The notes under the pieces: model-generated
What the model saw: only the letters and a program-made list of their open reading frames with translations
Database searches by the model: none
Told to the model about the DNA's origin: nothing
Shown here: positions 33,331-43,248 of the stretch, in pieces
Layout of the letters: each line of letters starts with the position of its first letter
Position numbering within the stretch: position 1 is the stretch's first letter
From: an uncultured Granulosicoccaceae bacterium
GTDB lineage: Bacteria; Pseudomonadota; Gammaproteobacteria; Granulosicoccales; Granulosicoccaceae
Reading direction: 5' to 3'
Assembly (NCBI GenBank): GCA_938020525.1
Contig: CALIHW010000066.1
Location: 1 to 64,000, forward strand
DNA length: 64,000 nt
Position numbers and translations under genes: made by a program

Positions 33331-35686
33331 TACCAGCTGTATTGTTTTCCTCTGTCTATTAGGTGTCTTTGGATGCGGTGGGGGCGACCCTGGCGAAGAA
33401 GGCGGCTTAATTGGTACCGGCATGATCGGTTCTGGCGTGGTCGGTACGATCAGCGTGAACAAAACGCTGGCATCAGAGACAGTTGAAATTAAAGCGCGCA
33501 CTGGTGAAAAGAATACAGCGGCACTTAACCGTGATCGACAGTACGCTGCAGCAAACCTTTCAGGTGAAGCTCCGTTTCTGGTTCGCAGTGATCTCGGCAA
33601 CGGGGAGTACCTTTACGCGATTGCCTACAATACTGGCGTGATTAGCAACGTCCATAGCTATTCGAATGCCATTTTACGATTTTGGTTTCAGGATCAGTTC
33701 CAGAATATTGACAATGCATTTAACAATGATCAACCGCTGGATTCGTTGCCAACTCAAGGCCAGTTTGACGCATTGTCAAATAGCCTATTTGCTTCAGTGT
33801 CTTTGGTACTCAGTGAATATGGTCTAACCCAGGATCAGATTCTCTCTGCTAATTACAAAGCGGATGACACAGGCATTGATGCCTATCTGGATAATAACCC
33901 GGTGGTTGTTGAAGGTAGTCAGATTAGTATTGTTATCACTGATCCAGATACCGGTTTTCAGAGTGATTCCAGTGCTGTATTGAGTTCTGAATCTGTTGTT
34001 GATGGTGCCGGAAGTTCTGACACCACGTCCCCTACTGTAGTAAGCGGTGTGCGGGCCGTTGCCAGTAGCACAACTGAGGTCGTTGTGGTCTGGGATTCTT
34101 CCACCGATAATGTAGGCGTCATCGGTTATCAGGTAGAGCGAGATGGCCAGGTGGTAGCAACCACTCCGTTCCCGGTCTTTACTGATACCAATCTTCAGTC
34201 CAGTGTTTTCTATGAGTACACGATTGTAGCACTTGACAGCAGTGGCAACCTTTCTCCGGCATCTGCTCCGGTGATTGGTCGGACTTTGTTTGTTGAGGAT
34301 ATAGAGCCACCTCCTGAGCCGACAAACGTTACTGAGGTGGAATCAACTACCGGTCGGGTAGAGCTTCGTTGGGACATTTCGCGAATCGATGATGTTGTTG
34401 CGTTTAATGTTTACCGTGCGCTATCCGGTGAAACGCCCGAGCTTCTACTAAGGTCCACCAGTACTCGAATGACAGATACGTCTGTCTCTGGTGGAATTCG
34501 TTACTGCTATCAGATTGAGGCAGTGGATGCTGCTGGTAATCGTTCCAGTCGGACAGATGAGTTGTGTGTGACAACGCAAGGGTCTGTGGTAAACCAATCT
34601 GGTGGTAGCGCTGGGGCTATCATCGGAAATCTGACGTTACCGAATGTAGATAACATCAGCTGTGATGCTGTTTTTCCAACAGCCATATCTGAGGATGCGG
34701 TATTTTCTGAGCCGTGCTACTTGGTCAATGCGGATGTAGAAATTTTATTGTTTGCAGATGTGATTATTGAAGCTGGTACTGTTTTAAAGTTTGCGCAGGG
34801 TACAGGTTTGGTTGTAACTACGGATGCGTCTCTTGCTGTAAATGGTTTGCCAGAGAGCCCGATCATATTTACCGGGCAGGAAGACAGTCGAGGCTACTGG
34901 CGAGGCATTACGTACGATCAGTCCGAAAGTGATGATAATCAGGTTGTGAATGCAGTTATTGAGTATGCCGGGCAAGGGCAGGTTGCTGCAATTCAAGTCC
35001 GCGCGTTTGCAGGGTCCAGAGCACGAATGCGCATACAAAACTCATTAATCAGAAATAATTCCTGGACCGGAATCTGGCTTGGTGCCGGGACTATGCGACT
35101 GGATGCATTTGACGGGAACACCATTACTGAAAACCGCCAGCCCGCGACTATAAGTCCTGTATTGTTGTCGTCCGTTAGCGGCAGCAACGACTTTACAGGC
35201 AATGAGTTTGATCAGATCACTGTGCCCAGGCTGCCGATTAGCAATGAGGAATTGGTTATTCCAGATCTTGATGTGCCGCTCAAAAGTTTTGGATTAACTC
35301 TGAGTAATAGCAATCTTATTGTCGATGCCGGCGTCGAGATGATTTTCGACCCCAACATAAGCATTATTCTGGGGCAGCAGAGTAATCTGATTGTTAATGG
35401 CTCAACTGATAACCCTGTACTTTTTACAGGTGATGAGAAAAACCCTGGTGCGTGGGGTGGAGTGCACCTGGTTGACTCTCCTAACAGCACAATTGAAGGT
35501 TTGACAATTGAGTATGGCGGCCAGGCTGTAGCACGATTCAATGCCAATCTTTCATTGACTAATTCTTCTGTTACGTTGAAGGACTCAACCTTTAGAGGAA
35601 GCGCTGGATACGGCTATTTTGCTGATGAAGATTCGCAGGTCATTGAACTCGGTAACGTGCAGCAGATTGATAATGCACTGCAGTAA
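33314..35686 (+). CDS. Large lipoprotein with two fibronectin type III domains and a beta-helix
   Basis: An envelope lipoprotein of about 790 residues. The start at 33314 (or the ATG at 33323) overlaps the DUF6502 gene. The signal peptide ends at the lipobox LGVFGC. A Gly-rich segment (GGLIGTGMIGSGVVGTISV) and an unassigned domain of about 170 residues follow. Two FN3-like domains lie at about 235-320 and 335-425 (for example TEVVVVWDSSTDNVGVIGYQ). The C-terminal 330 residues look like a right-handed beta-helix with repeated LxVNGxxxxPIIFTG and NxxxxAVIEYAG-type turns. Adhesion or glycan binding is plausible but not shown. The overlap suggests co-production with the upstream HTH protein. Confidence 0.75.
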   Translation: MSLMRSTSCIVFLCLLGVFGCGGGDPGEEGGLIGTGMIGSGVVGTISVNKTLASETVEIKARTGEKNTAALNRDRQYAAANLSGEAPFLVRSDLGNGEYLYAIAYNTGVISNVHSYSNAILRFWFQDQFQNIDNAFNNDQPLDSLPTQGQFDALSNSLFASVSLVLSEYGLTQDQILSANYKADDTGIDAYLDNNPVVVEGSQISIVITDPDTGFQSDSSAVLSSESVVDGAGSSDTTSPTVVSGVRAVASSTTEVVVVWDSSTDNVGVIGYQVERDGQVVATTPFPVFTDTNLQSSVFYEYTIVALDSSGNLSPASAPVIGRTLFVEDIEPPPEPTNVTEVESTTGRVELRWDISRIDDVVAFNVYRALSGETPELLLRSTSTRMTDTSVSGGIRYCYQIEAVDAAGNRSSRTDELCVTTQGSVVNQSGGSAGAIIGNLTLPNVDNISCDAVFPTAISEDAVFSEPCYLVNADVEILLFADVIIEAGTVLKFAQGTGLVVTTDASLAVNGLPESPIIFTGQEDSRGYWRGITYDQSESDDNQVVNAVIEYAGQGQVAAIQVRAFAGSRARMRIQNSLIRNNSWTGIWLGAGTMRLDAFDGNTITENRQPATISPVLLSSVSGSNDFTGNEFDQITVPRLPISNEELVIPDLDVPLKSFGLTLSNSNLIVDAGVEMIFDPNISIILGQQSNLIVNGSTDNPVLFTGDEKNPGAWGGVHLVDSPNSTIEGLTIEYGGQAVARFNANLSLTNSSVTLKDSTFRGSAGYGYFADEDSQVIELGNVQQIDNALQ

Positions 35687-35694
35687 CTGAATTG

Positions 35695-37287
35695 CTAACT
35701 ATCTGCCCAACTGGCAGCTGATGCTCGTTGCCAGTCTTTCTCCCAAGCTTCAGGTCTCGTTGAATCTTCTAGAAGAGAGCCTTCAACCAGTGTTGGATAT
35801 AAGTCTTCGTAAGTTCTGACATCAGTGCCGTCTACTCGCCTGTTGATATTACATGGCATCAGTTCTTCCAGGCTGTTTAATCCTGCAGCGGCTATTAGCT
35901 CAGCAAGATTAGTTACAGTTTCATGATGAAAGTTGGCTACTCTTTGTCCTTTATCTGTTACATCCAGGGCCATTGCCCGATTCGGATTCTGTGTTGCGAT
36001 ACCTGTAGGGCAATGATCAGTGTTACATGTTCTTGATTGAATGCACCCCAATGCCAGCATCATTCCGCGAGCGGAGTTAACTGTGTCGGCACCCAGTGCT
36101 ACTGCACGAATTAGATGAAATGCAGAAAATATTTTACCTGCAGCGATAATCCTTACCTTGTCTCGCAAGCCACAACCGATTAACGCGTTGTTAACGGCTA
36201 TTAATCCGTCCTTTAGTGGCGTTCCAACAGAGTTGGTCATTTCAGTTGGTGCTGCACCTGTTCCACCTTCGCCACCATCAATGGTTATGAAGTCAGGTGC
36301 AATACCTGTCTCGAGCATTGCTTTGCATATGGCGAGCATTTCAGATCGGCTGCCTAAACAGAACTTTATACCAACAGGCTTACCACCAGATAGCTCGCGT
36401 AGCCTCGCTATGAATTGCATCATTTCAATCGGGTTGTTAAACGCTGTATGAGAGGGTGGTGACAGAACATCTTTACCCATTGGTACACCGCGGATTTCGG
36501 CGATCTCTTTTGTTAGTTTGGCAGCAGGCAGGATTCCTCCATGGCCGGGCTTGGCTCCCTGTGATAATTTTATTTCAATCATTTTGACTTCATCACGGGT
36601 GGCGTTGGTGGTGAACTGCTCCGGGTCGAAGTTGCCATCTTCTGCGCGGCAACCAAAGTAGCCAGTACCAATTTGCCAAATGAGATCACCGCCATGTTCA
36701 AGATGGTATGGGCTAATGCTTCCCTCGCCGGTGTTGTGTGCGAAACCACCAAGTTTAGCGCCTTTATTCAGGGCTTTAATTGCGTTGCTGCTTAAGGACC
36801 CGAAGCTCATTGCTGATATATTTAGTGGTGATGCGAGATATGGCTTTTTGCAATCGTCACCGCCAAACTTTATTCGGCTGTCGGTATTAATTGAGTGCTT
36901 CGGGTTCATGGAGTGGTTGATCCATTCATAGCCGTTTCGATCAACATCGAATATTGTGCCGAATGGTCGTGTGTCCCGATCGCCTTTAGCTCGTTGATAC
37001 ACCAGAGAGCGAAACTCCCTGCTTACGGGTGTGCCGTTGGTATCTGATTCTACGAAATATTGTTGTATCTCTGGTCTTACTGCCTCAAGCATGTAGCGGA
37101 AGCGTCCAAGAAACGGATACAGTCGGCGAATGGAATGTCGTGTCTGCCGCATGTCGATAATGCCAATTACGATAATTGGTATCAGCACCAAGAGAAGCCA
37201 CAGCACAGGCTTCCAGAGCATGCTGACTAGTAGTACCAACAACGGTGAAGCTATAGCGAATACAACAAATTTTTGTCGCATAGTCAT
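35695..37287 (-). CDS. FMN-binding glutamate synthase family protein, membrane-anchored
   Basis: A protein of 530 residues related to the FMN/Fe-S synthase domain of glutamate synthase. It lacks the glutaminase domain. Two N-terminal hydrophobic helices (about residues 7-45) suggest an inner-membrane anchor. GEGSISPYH, KPGHGGILPA and DGGEGGTGAAP are the FMN-site motifs. CIQSRTCNTDHCPTG carries the three cysteines of the 3Fe-4S cluster. The ATG at 37287 is preferred to the frame end at 37443. The substrate of this stand-alone type is unknown, and I do not call it GltB. It converges with the lipoprotein gene with only 8 bp between stops. Confidence 0.88.
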   Translation of the reverse strand: MTMRQKFVVFAIASPLLVLLVSMLWKPVLWLLLVLIPIIVIGIIDMRQTRHSIRRLYPFLGRFRYMLEAVRPEIQQYFVESDTNGTPVSREFRSLVYQRAKGDRDTRPFGTIFDVDRNGYEWINHSMNPKHSINTDSRIKFGGDDCKKPYLASPLNISAMSFGSLSSNAIKALNKGAKLGGFAHNTGEGSISPYHLEHGGDLIWQIGTGYFGCRAEDGNFDPEQFTTNATRDEVKMIEIKLSQGAKPGHGGILPAAKLTKEIAEIRGVPMGKDVLSPPSHTAFNNPIEMMQFIARLRELSGGKPVGIKFCLGSRSEMLAICKAMLETGIAPDFITIDGGEGGTGAAPTEMTNSVGTPLKDGLIAVNNALIGCGLRDKVRIIAAGKIFSAFHLIRAVALGADTVNSARGMMLALGCIQSRTCNTDHCPTGIATQNPNRAMALDVTDKGQRVANFHHETVTNLAELIAAAGLNSLEELMPCNINRRVDGTDVRTYEDLYPTLVEGSLLEDSTRPEAWEKDWQRASAASWADS

Positions 37288-37433
37288 GGCGTTAGCCCGA
37301 GGAATTTTTTCATATAAGAATACTAGCTCAATGATTGCTATGCATCTGTCACAGTTGTGACGATGGAAATCGAGGCACTGAGTTGGCAGTGGTATGAGTA
37401 ACACTGACCACGAGGATGCTGTTCGGTTCTTGG

Positions 37434-37462
37434 TTTGAATCAATTCCGGTAGTTTGAATCAA
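37434..37462. repeat. Direct repeat just upstream of rnpB
   Basis: TTTGAATCAA occurs at 37434-37443 and again at 37453-37462, a period of 19. It lies where the rnpB promoter should be. Confidence 0.6.
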
Positions 37463-37483
37463 GTAAACAGGTTACGATGCGTT

Positions 37484-37847
<364 letters not shown>

Positions 37848-38207
37848 TCTACCACCATTGACTGATCCAGCTTCTGTTGAAGTTCGTGGACCTGCGTCCA
37901 TACCGCCTTTTCCCTGTTTAATCCCTTTCTGTCTGCTTTCTGGTTGTTTTCTGTCTGAATTCTTTTCCCTGTCAGAGACACTCTTCAGTCGTTTGTAATC
38001 CCAGATAGCTGGTGAGTGGTTGCTATCGGCTCTTTTGGTATATTCAAGTGATTTCTATTATTTATTTGTTAAGTTGATGATTTATATGATTTTCATCATT
38101 CTGGAGGTGTTGTCTGCGAATTTCTCGCTAACTTATTGTCTTGGCAGGAGATTTCGCCGGAAATAATGCCGTTGGTAACTTGAAATGGTAACTCCGGAGA
38201 GCTAAAG
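37848..38207. other. rnpB-mraZ intergenic region
   Basis: About 360 bp without a gene. A pyrimidine-rich strip follows rnpB. A strongly AT-rich stretch at 38040-38100 (with TTGTTA and TATGAT elements not at ideal spacing) probably contains the dcw promoter. TGGTAACT is repeated at 38173-38180 and 38186-38193. No clear rnpB terminator is visible. Confidence 0.5.
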
Positions 38208-38252
38208 TGGGGTTACTGGGCAGTCATGTGGGTTTTTGTGGGCCAACGTGGT
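38208..38252 (+). promoter_or_regulatory. MraZ-binding TGGG repeat array
   Basis: TGGGN motifs start at 38208, 38217, 38229 and 38239, with a degenerate TGGTG at 38249. Spacings are 9, 12, 10 and 10 bases, close to one helical turn. In E. coli and other bacteria MraZ binds such TGGGN repeats upstream of its own gene and represses the dcw operon, so autoregulation is expected here. Confidence 0.7.
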
Positions 38253-38287
38253 GCAATTTCCAATGCAATTTTTTCAAAGCCAACCGA

Positions 38288-38749
38288 ATGTTCTCAGGCA
38301 CAACCTCATTGACGCTGGACGCAAAGGGCCGGATTGCAATTCCTGCGCGTTACCGTGCCCAGCTGAATGAGTTGTGTGGTGGCAAATTGGTTATTTCATA
38401 CAACCCCTTTGATAAGTGTTTGCCCATATACCCCCACGATGAGTGGGTCGTGTGTGAGCAAAAAATGGAAGCTAAGCAGGATAACTCGGTTAAGTTCAGG
38501 TCTCTCCAACGATTCTTATACGCTCACACCAATGAGGTGGAAATGGACAGTAACGGTCGAGTACTTGTTCCTCAGTTATCCAGAGACGAAATCGATTTGG
38601 AAAAAGATGCCTTCTTGATTGGTCATGGGAAAAAGTTTGAACTTTGGAGCGCAGAGACGTGGTTACAAATTCGTGAGAAAGAAGATAAAGAGCTCATTGA
38701 AAGTCTTCGTTCGAGCTCTGAACGTATGGATATAGGTTTCTCACTCTGA
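38288..38749 (+). CDS. mraZ: Transcriptional regulator MraZ
   Basis: A protein of 153 residues with two AbrB-like SpoVT halves that forms a ring and binds direct repeats in front of the dcw operon. The halves share the DxxGRI/V-P motif: TLDAKGRIAIPARYR near the N-terminus and EMDSNGRVLVPQLSRD in the second half. The ATG at 38288 gives the family start MFSGTTSLTLD. The longer frame to 38207 runs through the TGGG repeats. Its TGA overlaps the rsmH ATG by one base. Confidence 0.95.
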   Translation: MFSGTTSLTLDAKGRIAIPARYRAQLNELCGGKLVISYNPFDKCLPIYPHDEWVVCEQKMEAKQDNSVKFRSLQRFLYAHTNEVEMDSNGRVLVPQLSRDEIDLEKDAFLIGHGKKFELWSAETWLQIREKEDKELIESLRSSSERMDIGFSL

Positions 38750-39684
38750 TGTCTGACGCCGGTGAACACATATCTGTATTAGCTGTTGAGGCCATTGAAG
38801 CACTTAACATAATGCACAACGGTTTTTATATTGATGCCACGTTTGGCAGGGGTGGTCATTCAGGTCAGATACTGGAACGCCTTGGTAATGAAGGGCGTTT
38901 ACTTGCTTTTGATTGTGATGATCAAGCAGTGGAACATGCCCGAGTACGTTACGCAGATGATCCACGATTTACCATAATCAAGAGCAACTACAGTGAGATG
39001 CCCACTGCTGCTGCATCGCATATTTCAAATCGTAGTGTTGATGGTGTGTTGTTCGATCTGGGTGTGTCATCACCTCAGCTTGATCAGTCAGTGCGTGGTT
39101 TTAGTTTTGATAAGTCGGGTCCTCTCGATATGCGGATGGATCAGAGTGTCGGTCAGCCTGTGTCTGAGTGGCTGCCTACCGTATCGGTGGATGAGCTTGC
39201 GAGCATATTTCGCGAATATGGAGACGAGCGCTACGCCAGGCGTATCGCCAGAAGAGTGGTTGAAGCAGTTCAGGAAAAACCGGTCACTGATACGGTTGAG
39301 CTTGCAGAAATAATCAAAGCAGCCCATCCGCGTTGGGAAAAACACAAACACCCGGCAACGCGTTGTTTTCAAGCGCTGCGCATTTTTATTAATCGTGAGC
39401 TGGACCATTTAAAAATGGCACTTGAAAACTGTATCGATATTCTTCGACCGGGTGGCCGTATTGTGGTGATTAGTTTTCATTCTCTTGAAGATCGAATAGT
39501 GAAACGATTTTTTCGTGGCCCTGATAAAAACGCTGGTGTGCCACGTGGGTTGCCGGTGGCAGACAATGACACACCATGGGTATTGAAAAAGATCGGTGGT
39601 GCAATACGGCCCTCTGAAGAAGAGGTGGCTGCTAATCCTCGTTCGCGTTCTTCCGTTATGCGTATCGCTGAGAGGTTGGCATGA
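38749..39684 (+). CDS. rsmH: 16S rRNA (cytosine(1402)-N4)-methyltransferase RsmH
   Basis: A SAM-dependent enzyme of 311 residues that methylates N4 of C1402, the base whose ribose is methylated by RsmI. YIDATFGRGGHSGQIL is the SAM-binding motif, and GVLFDLGVSSPQLD and VISFHSLEDRIVKRFF are further family signatures. It overlaps mraZ by one base and ftsL by four (ATGA). Confidence 0.96.
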   Translation: MSDAGEHISVLAVEAIEALNIMHNGFYIDATFGRGGHSGQILERLGNEGRLLAFDCDDQAVEHARVRYADDPRFTIIKSNYSEMPTAAASHISNRSVDGVLFDLGVSSPQLDQSVRGFSFDKSGPLDMRMDQSVGQPVSEWLPTVSVDELASIFREYGDERYARRIARRVVEAVQEKPVTDTVELAEIIKAAHPRWEKHKHPATRCFQALRIFINRELDHLKMALENCIDILRPGGRIVVISFHSLEDRIVKRFFRGPDKNAGVPRGLPVADNDTPWVLKKIGGAIRPSEEEVAANPRSRSSVMRIAERLA

Positions 39685-39950
39685 ATAATTTGCGCACAGC
39701 AGTGATATGTCTGGCGGCGATAAATATCGTTACGGCTCTGGGTGTTGTCTACAACAAGCACAATAGTCGAATGTTGTTTAAAAAGACGCGAGTACTCAGC
39801 AGTGCTATCGATCGTGCCAATGTCGATTGGGGTAGATTGCAAATAGAAGAAAGCACGCTCGCGAGGTTCGGCAGGATAGAAGAACTCGCTACCAAAGATT
39901 TAAAAATGCGCTTGCCCGAACACACTGAAATCAAGACCGTCCTGAAATGA
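39681..39950 (+). CDS. ftsL: Cell division protein FtsL
   Basis: A bitopic divisome protein of 89 residues that pairs with FtsB and FtsQ and helps activate FtsWI. One membrane helix lies at residues 4-25 (LRTAVICLAAINIVTALGVV), followed by a coiled-coil-like periplasmic part. Sequence conservation is low in this family, so the call relies on length, topology and position between rsmH and ftsI. Confidence 0.9.
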   Translation: MNNLRTAVICLAAINIVTALGVVYNKHNSRMLFKKTRVLSSAIDRANVDWGRLQIEESTLARFGRIEELATKDLKMRLPEHTEIKTVLK

Positions 39951-41728
39951 ATCATATCCAGACATCTGCAGGCAAAAATATAGGTGTGGGTGACGGCAGC
40001 GGCCTTGGTGGTCGGCGTGCGTTTGTGTTGGGTGTGTTCTTATTGCTTGCGTTAGTTCTGGTGGGCCGGGCTTTTCAGTTACAGGTACTGGATAGAAGCT
40101 TTTATAAAAAGCAGGGTGATGTTCGTCAGATTCGTACTTTGCCACTAGCGGCACATCGTGGGATGCTGTTGGATCGCAATGGTGAGCCACTTGCGGTGAG
40201 CTCCCCGATTGATTCTATCTGGGCAGACCCACGTGAACTTTCAAAGTATGACGATGAAATCGATCTGCTTGGCTATGCCATTGAAATGGATCCGGCTCGT
40301 CTGCGGGAGATGGTTGCTAAAGGCCTTGAAAACAAGCGCGAGTTTATCTATCTGCGTCGCCATGTTCATCCGCGTACCGCCAAAGCACTTCAGGCACTAA
40401 GAGATCGTGACCAAATCAAAGGCGTCAACATTCAGCGCGAGTATGGTCGGTACTATCCTAGTGGTGAGATCACTGCGCATGTGCTCGGTTTTAACAATAT
40501 TGATGATCAGGGCCAGGAAGGTCTGGAGATGGCATTCGATGACTGGCTCAAAGGTGAGTCAGGTAAGCGTCGTGTAGTCACAGATGTATTGGGTGATGCG
40601 ATAGAAGATATCGAACTTGTGTCAGAGGCTCTGCCGGGTAGAGATCTGGTGCTCAGCATTGATAAACGAATTCAGTATCTGGCTTATCGTGAACTCAAGC
40701 AGGCAGTGCAGAGAAATGGTGCCAAGTCGGGCTCTGCAGTTGTACTCGATGCTCGGACTGGTGAGGTGTTGGCTATGGTCAATCAGCCGTCTTATAACCC
40801 TAATCGATTTTCAGAGCGAGCCGGTGGTACAAAACGCAACCGTGCAGTAACTGATGTACTTGAGCCGGGTTCAACTATTAAGCCGTTCACCATTGCAGCA
40901 GCTCTCGAGGCTGGTGAGTTCAGTATGAATGATGTGGTTGATACTGCGCCTGGCCGTTTTAATGTTGGTAAGTATGTTGTTCGTGATTACAAAAATTATG
41001 GTGAACTGTCGCTGACCGGTATCTTGCAAAATTCAAGTAACATTGGTGCCAGTAAAATATCTTTTCAGCTGGATAAGTCTACTCTGTGGAACACTTTTGA
41101 TCGGCTCGGCTTTGGGCGAGCTCCATTAATTGAGTTTCCAGGGGCTGTGTCAGGCAAACTTCCGCATCATTCGAGTTGGTCTGTAGTTCGACAGGCGACA
41201 GTAGCTTACGGGTATGGTGTGAGTACTACCGTGCTTCAATTGGCTCGAGCGTATACCGCTTTGGCAAACGATGGACTAATGCCTGAAGTGACGTTTCAAA
41301 AGCTCAATGACGAGCCACGAGTAGAACGTGTCTTCAGTGAAGAAGTGGCTCGTGAAGTTCGTTCCATGATGCAGTCAGTGGTGGAGTCGGGTACCGGTAA
41401 AGCGGCGGGAATTCCAGGTTATACCGTTGCGGGCAAAACTGGAACGACTCATATATCAGAAAATGGTAGTTATGCAGATGACCGTTACATCTCGCAGTTT
41501 GCCGGTATGGTGCCGGCAGGCAATCCTGCGATGGTAGCGGTGATATCGATCATTGAGCCAAAGGGTCGCTACTATGGTGGTGAGGTTGCAGCACCTGTGT
41601 TTTCTAATATTTTAGCAGGGGCGCTTCGCCTGCGGAATGTTAATCCGGATGGCCGGCAGGTTTATAGCAAACAAGTTTCAATTGCAGGATTACCTGTGGA
41701 TGAAGATCTGGAGCGTGCTGCCAGATGA
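39947..41728 (+). CDS. ftsI: Peptidoglycan transpeptidase FtsI (PBP3)
   Basis: The septal class B penicillin-binding protein (593 residues). One membrane helix lies at 25-42. The pedestal domain contains AAHRGMLLDRNGEPLAVS. The transpeptidase motifs are S309-T-I-K312, S363-S-N365 and KTG (in VAGKTGTTH). It cross-links septal peptidoglycan together with FtsW and is the target of beta-lactams. It overlaps ftsL and murE by 4 bases each. Confidence 0.96.
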   Translation: MNHIQTSAGKNIGVGDGSGLGGRRAFVLGVFLLLALVLVGRAFQLQVLDRSFYKKQGDVRQIRTLPLAAHRGMLLDRNGEPLAVSSPIDSIWADPRELSKYDDEIDLLGYAIEMDPARLREMVAKGLENKREFIYLRRHVHPRTAKALQALRDRDQIKGVNIQREYGRYYPSGEITAHVLGFNNIDDQGQEGLEMAFDDWLKGESGKRRVVTDVLGDAIEDIELVSEALPGRDLVLSIDKRIQYLAYRELKQAVQRNGAKSGSAVVLDARTGEVLAMVNQPSYNPNRFSERAGGTKRNRAVTDVLEPGSTIKPFTIAAALEAGEFSMNDVVDTAPGRFNVGKYVVRDYKNYGELSLTGILQNSSNIGASKISFQLDKSTLWNTFDRLGFGRAPLIEFPGAVSGKLPHHSSWSVVRQATVAYGYGVSTTVLQLARAYTALANDGLMPEVTFQKLNDEPRVERVFSEEVAREVRSMMQSVVESGTGKAAGIPGYTVAGKTGTTHISENGSYADDRYISQFAGMVPAGNPAMVAVISIIEPKGRYYGGEVAAPVFSNILAGALRLRNVNPDGRQVYSKQVSIAGLPVDEDLERAAR

Positions 41729-43248
41729 CCAACAGCGCATCCATAAACAACAATCCAACCGGTCAGAAGTTGTCTGTTCTGCTCGATGGTATTGCTGTTG
41801 TGTTGCCTGATGATGATCGAGAGATTTCCGGTGTGCAGGTAGATAGCCGCTGTGTCTCTGCTGGCGATGTTTTTATCGCACTGCAAGGAGAGACAGTACA
41901 TGGTCTCGATTTCCTGCGGTCTGTTGTTGAGAAAAATGTGGCGGCTGTATTGATCGAGCGACAGGATGTGCGATGTGATGCAGAGAATCGCTCTGTATTA
42001 GCAGACGCTGCAGTCGTATTGATTGAAGTTGATGACCTGCTAGCTCAGACCGGTGTGATAGCGAGCAGATTTTTTGGTAACCCTTCATCATCTGTGAAGG
42101 TGGTCGGTGTAACAGGTACTGATGGAAAAACATCGGTCTGTCATCTTTTAGGGCAAGCATTGAATCTTAATCGAAGTAATTGTGGCGTGTTGGGCACACT
42201 TGGTTGGGGGTTTGGTGACCAAATGCAATCAACTGGGCTTACAACCCCGGATGCGGTTGTACTGCAGTCAGCACTTGCTGAAATGCTTGTGGCAGGCGCT
42301 AATACAGTTGCTATGGAAGTCTCGTCACATTCACTTGCACAGCATCGGGTCAACGGTATTGTGTTTGATATTGCAGTGCTGACGAATATCGGCCGTGATC
42401 ATCTGGACTATCACGGTGATATGCAAAGCTACCGAGAGGCGAAAAAAGCACTTTTTTTTAAACCACAGCTTCGGGCAGCGGTGATTAATGCAGACGATGA
42501 GTTTGGTGCTTTGTTGTTGGAGCAGCTGCCAGGGATTGATGTTTATAGTTATGGGGCTTCTGAGCGTCAGGGCCAGTATGTTCGCTTTTGCAATGTAGAG
42601 CATAAGTCTGCAGGACTGAATTTTGATCTCGTTTATGACGATGAATCGTATCGGGTAAGCAGCAATTTAATTGGCAGTTTTAATGTACAGAATCTGGCGG
42701 CGACTTTCACTGTGCTGGTGGCGCTGGGAGTTTCACCTGATCTGGCGGTAGATTCATTAGCCAATCTAAAACCTGTGCCCGGACGTATGGAGGCAACAGT
42801 ACTCGCCAGTGGTGCGGTAGTGATTGTTGACTATGCACACAATCCTCATGCACTTGAATCAGTGCTTGCTACGGTTTCGAATCATTGTGAAGGCAGGCTG
42901 TTTGTTGTATTTGGTTGTGGTGGTGATCGGGATCAGGGTAAGCGGCCACTGATGGGTAACATAGCCGAGAAATTTGCCGATGTTTGTGTCGTGACTGACG
43001 ATAACCCACGGAGTGAATCTGGTGACGTGATTGTCGAGCAAATCATGGAAGGATTTAAAGTACGCCACAAAGTCACTATAGAAAGAGATCGAAAGACCGC
43101 AATTGAATTGGCTATGAGTCAGGCGGTTGATGGAGATTTTGTTGTTGTGGCTGGCAAGGGACACGAGGACTATCAGATTATCGGGCAACAACGATTGTCG
43201 TTTAGTGATAGTCAGGTGGTGCATGACTTTGCAGAGGCATCGGTATGA
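41725..43248 (+). CDS. murE: UDP-MurNAc-tripeptide synthetase MurE
   Basis: A Mur ligase of 507 residues that adds the third residue to the stem peptide. VTGTDGKTSVCHLL is the ATP-binding loop. TDDNPRSESGD contains the DNPR motif typical of enzymes that use meso-diaminopimelate, as expected for a Gram-negative. It overlaps both neighbours by 4 bases. Confidence 0.96.
   Translation: MTNSASINNNPTGQKLSVLLDGIAVVLPDDDREISGVQVDSRCVSAGDVFIALQGETVHGLDFLRSVVEKNVAAVLIERQDVRCDAENRSVLADAAVVLIEVDDLLAQTGVIASRFFGNPSSSVKVVGVTGTDGKTSVCHLLGQALNLNRSNCGVLGTLGWGFGDQMQSTGLTTPDAVVLQSALAEMLVAGANTVAMEVSSHSLAQHRVNGIVFDIAVLTNIGRDHLDYHGDMQSYREAKKALFFKPQLRAAVINADDEFGALLLEQLPGIDVYSYGASERQGQYVRFCNVEHKSAGLNFDLVYDDESYRVSSNLIGSFNVQNLAATFTVLVALGVSPDLAVDSLANLKPVPGRMEATVLASGAVVIVDYAHNPHALESVLATVSNHCEGRLFVVFGCGGDRDQGKRPLMGNIAEKFADVCVVTDDNPRSESGDVIVEQIMEGFKVRHKVTIERDRKTAIELAMSQAVDGDFVVVAGKGHEDYQIIGQQRLSFSDSQVVHDFAEASV

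Noticed and set aside
35695-37287. Large subunit of glutamate synthase (gltB)
   Set aside because: The glutaminase domain and C-terminal GXGXG domain are missing and the protein has membrane helices. It is a stand-alone FMN glutamate-synthase-like protein.
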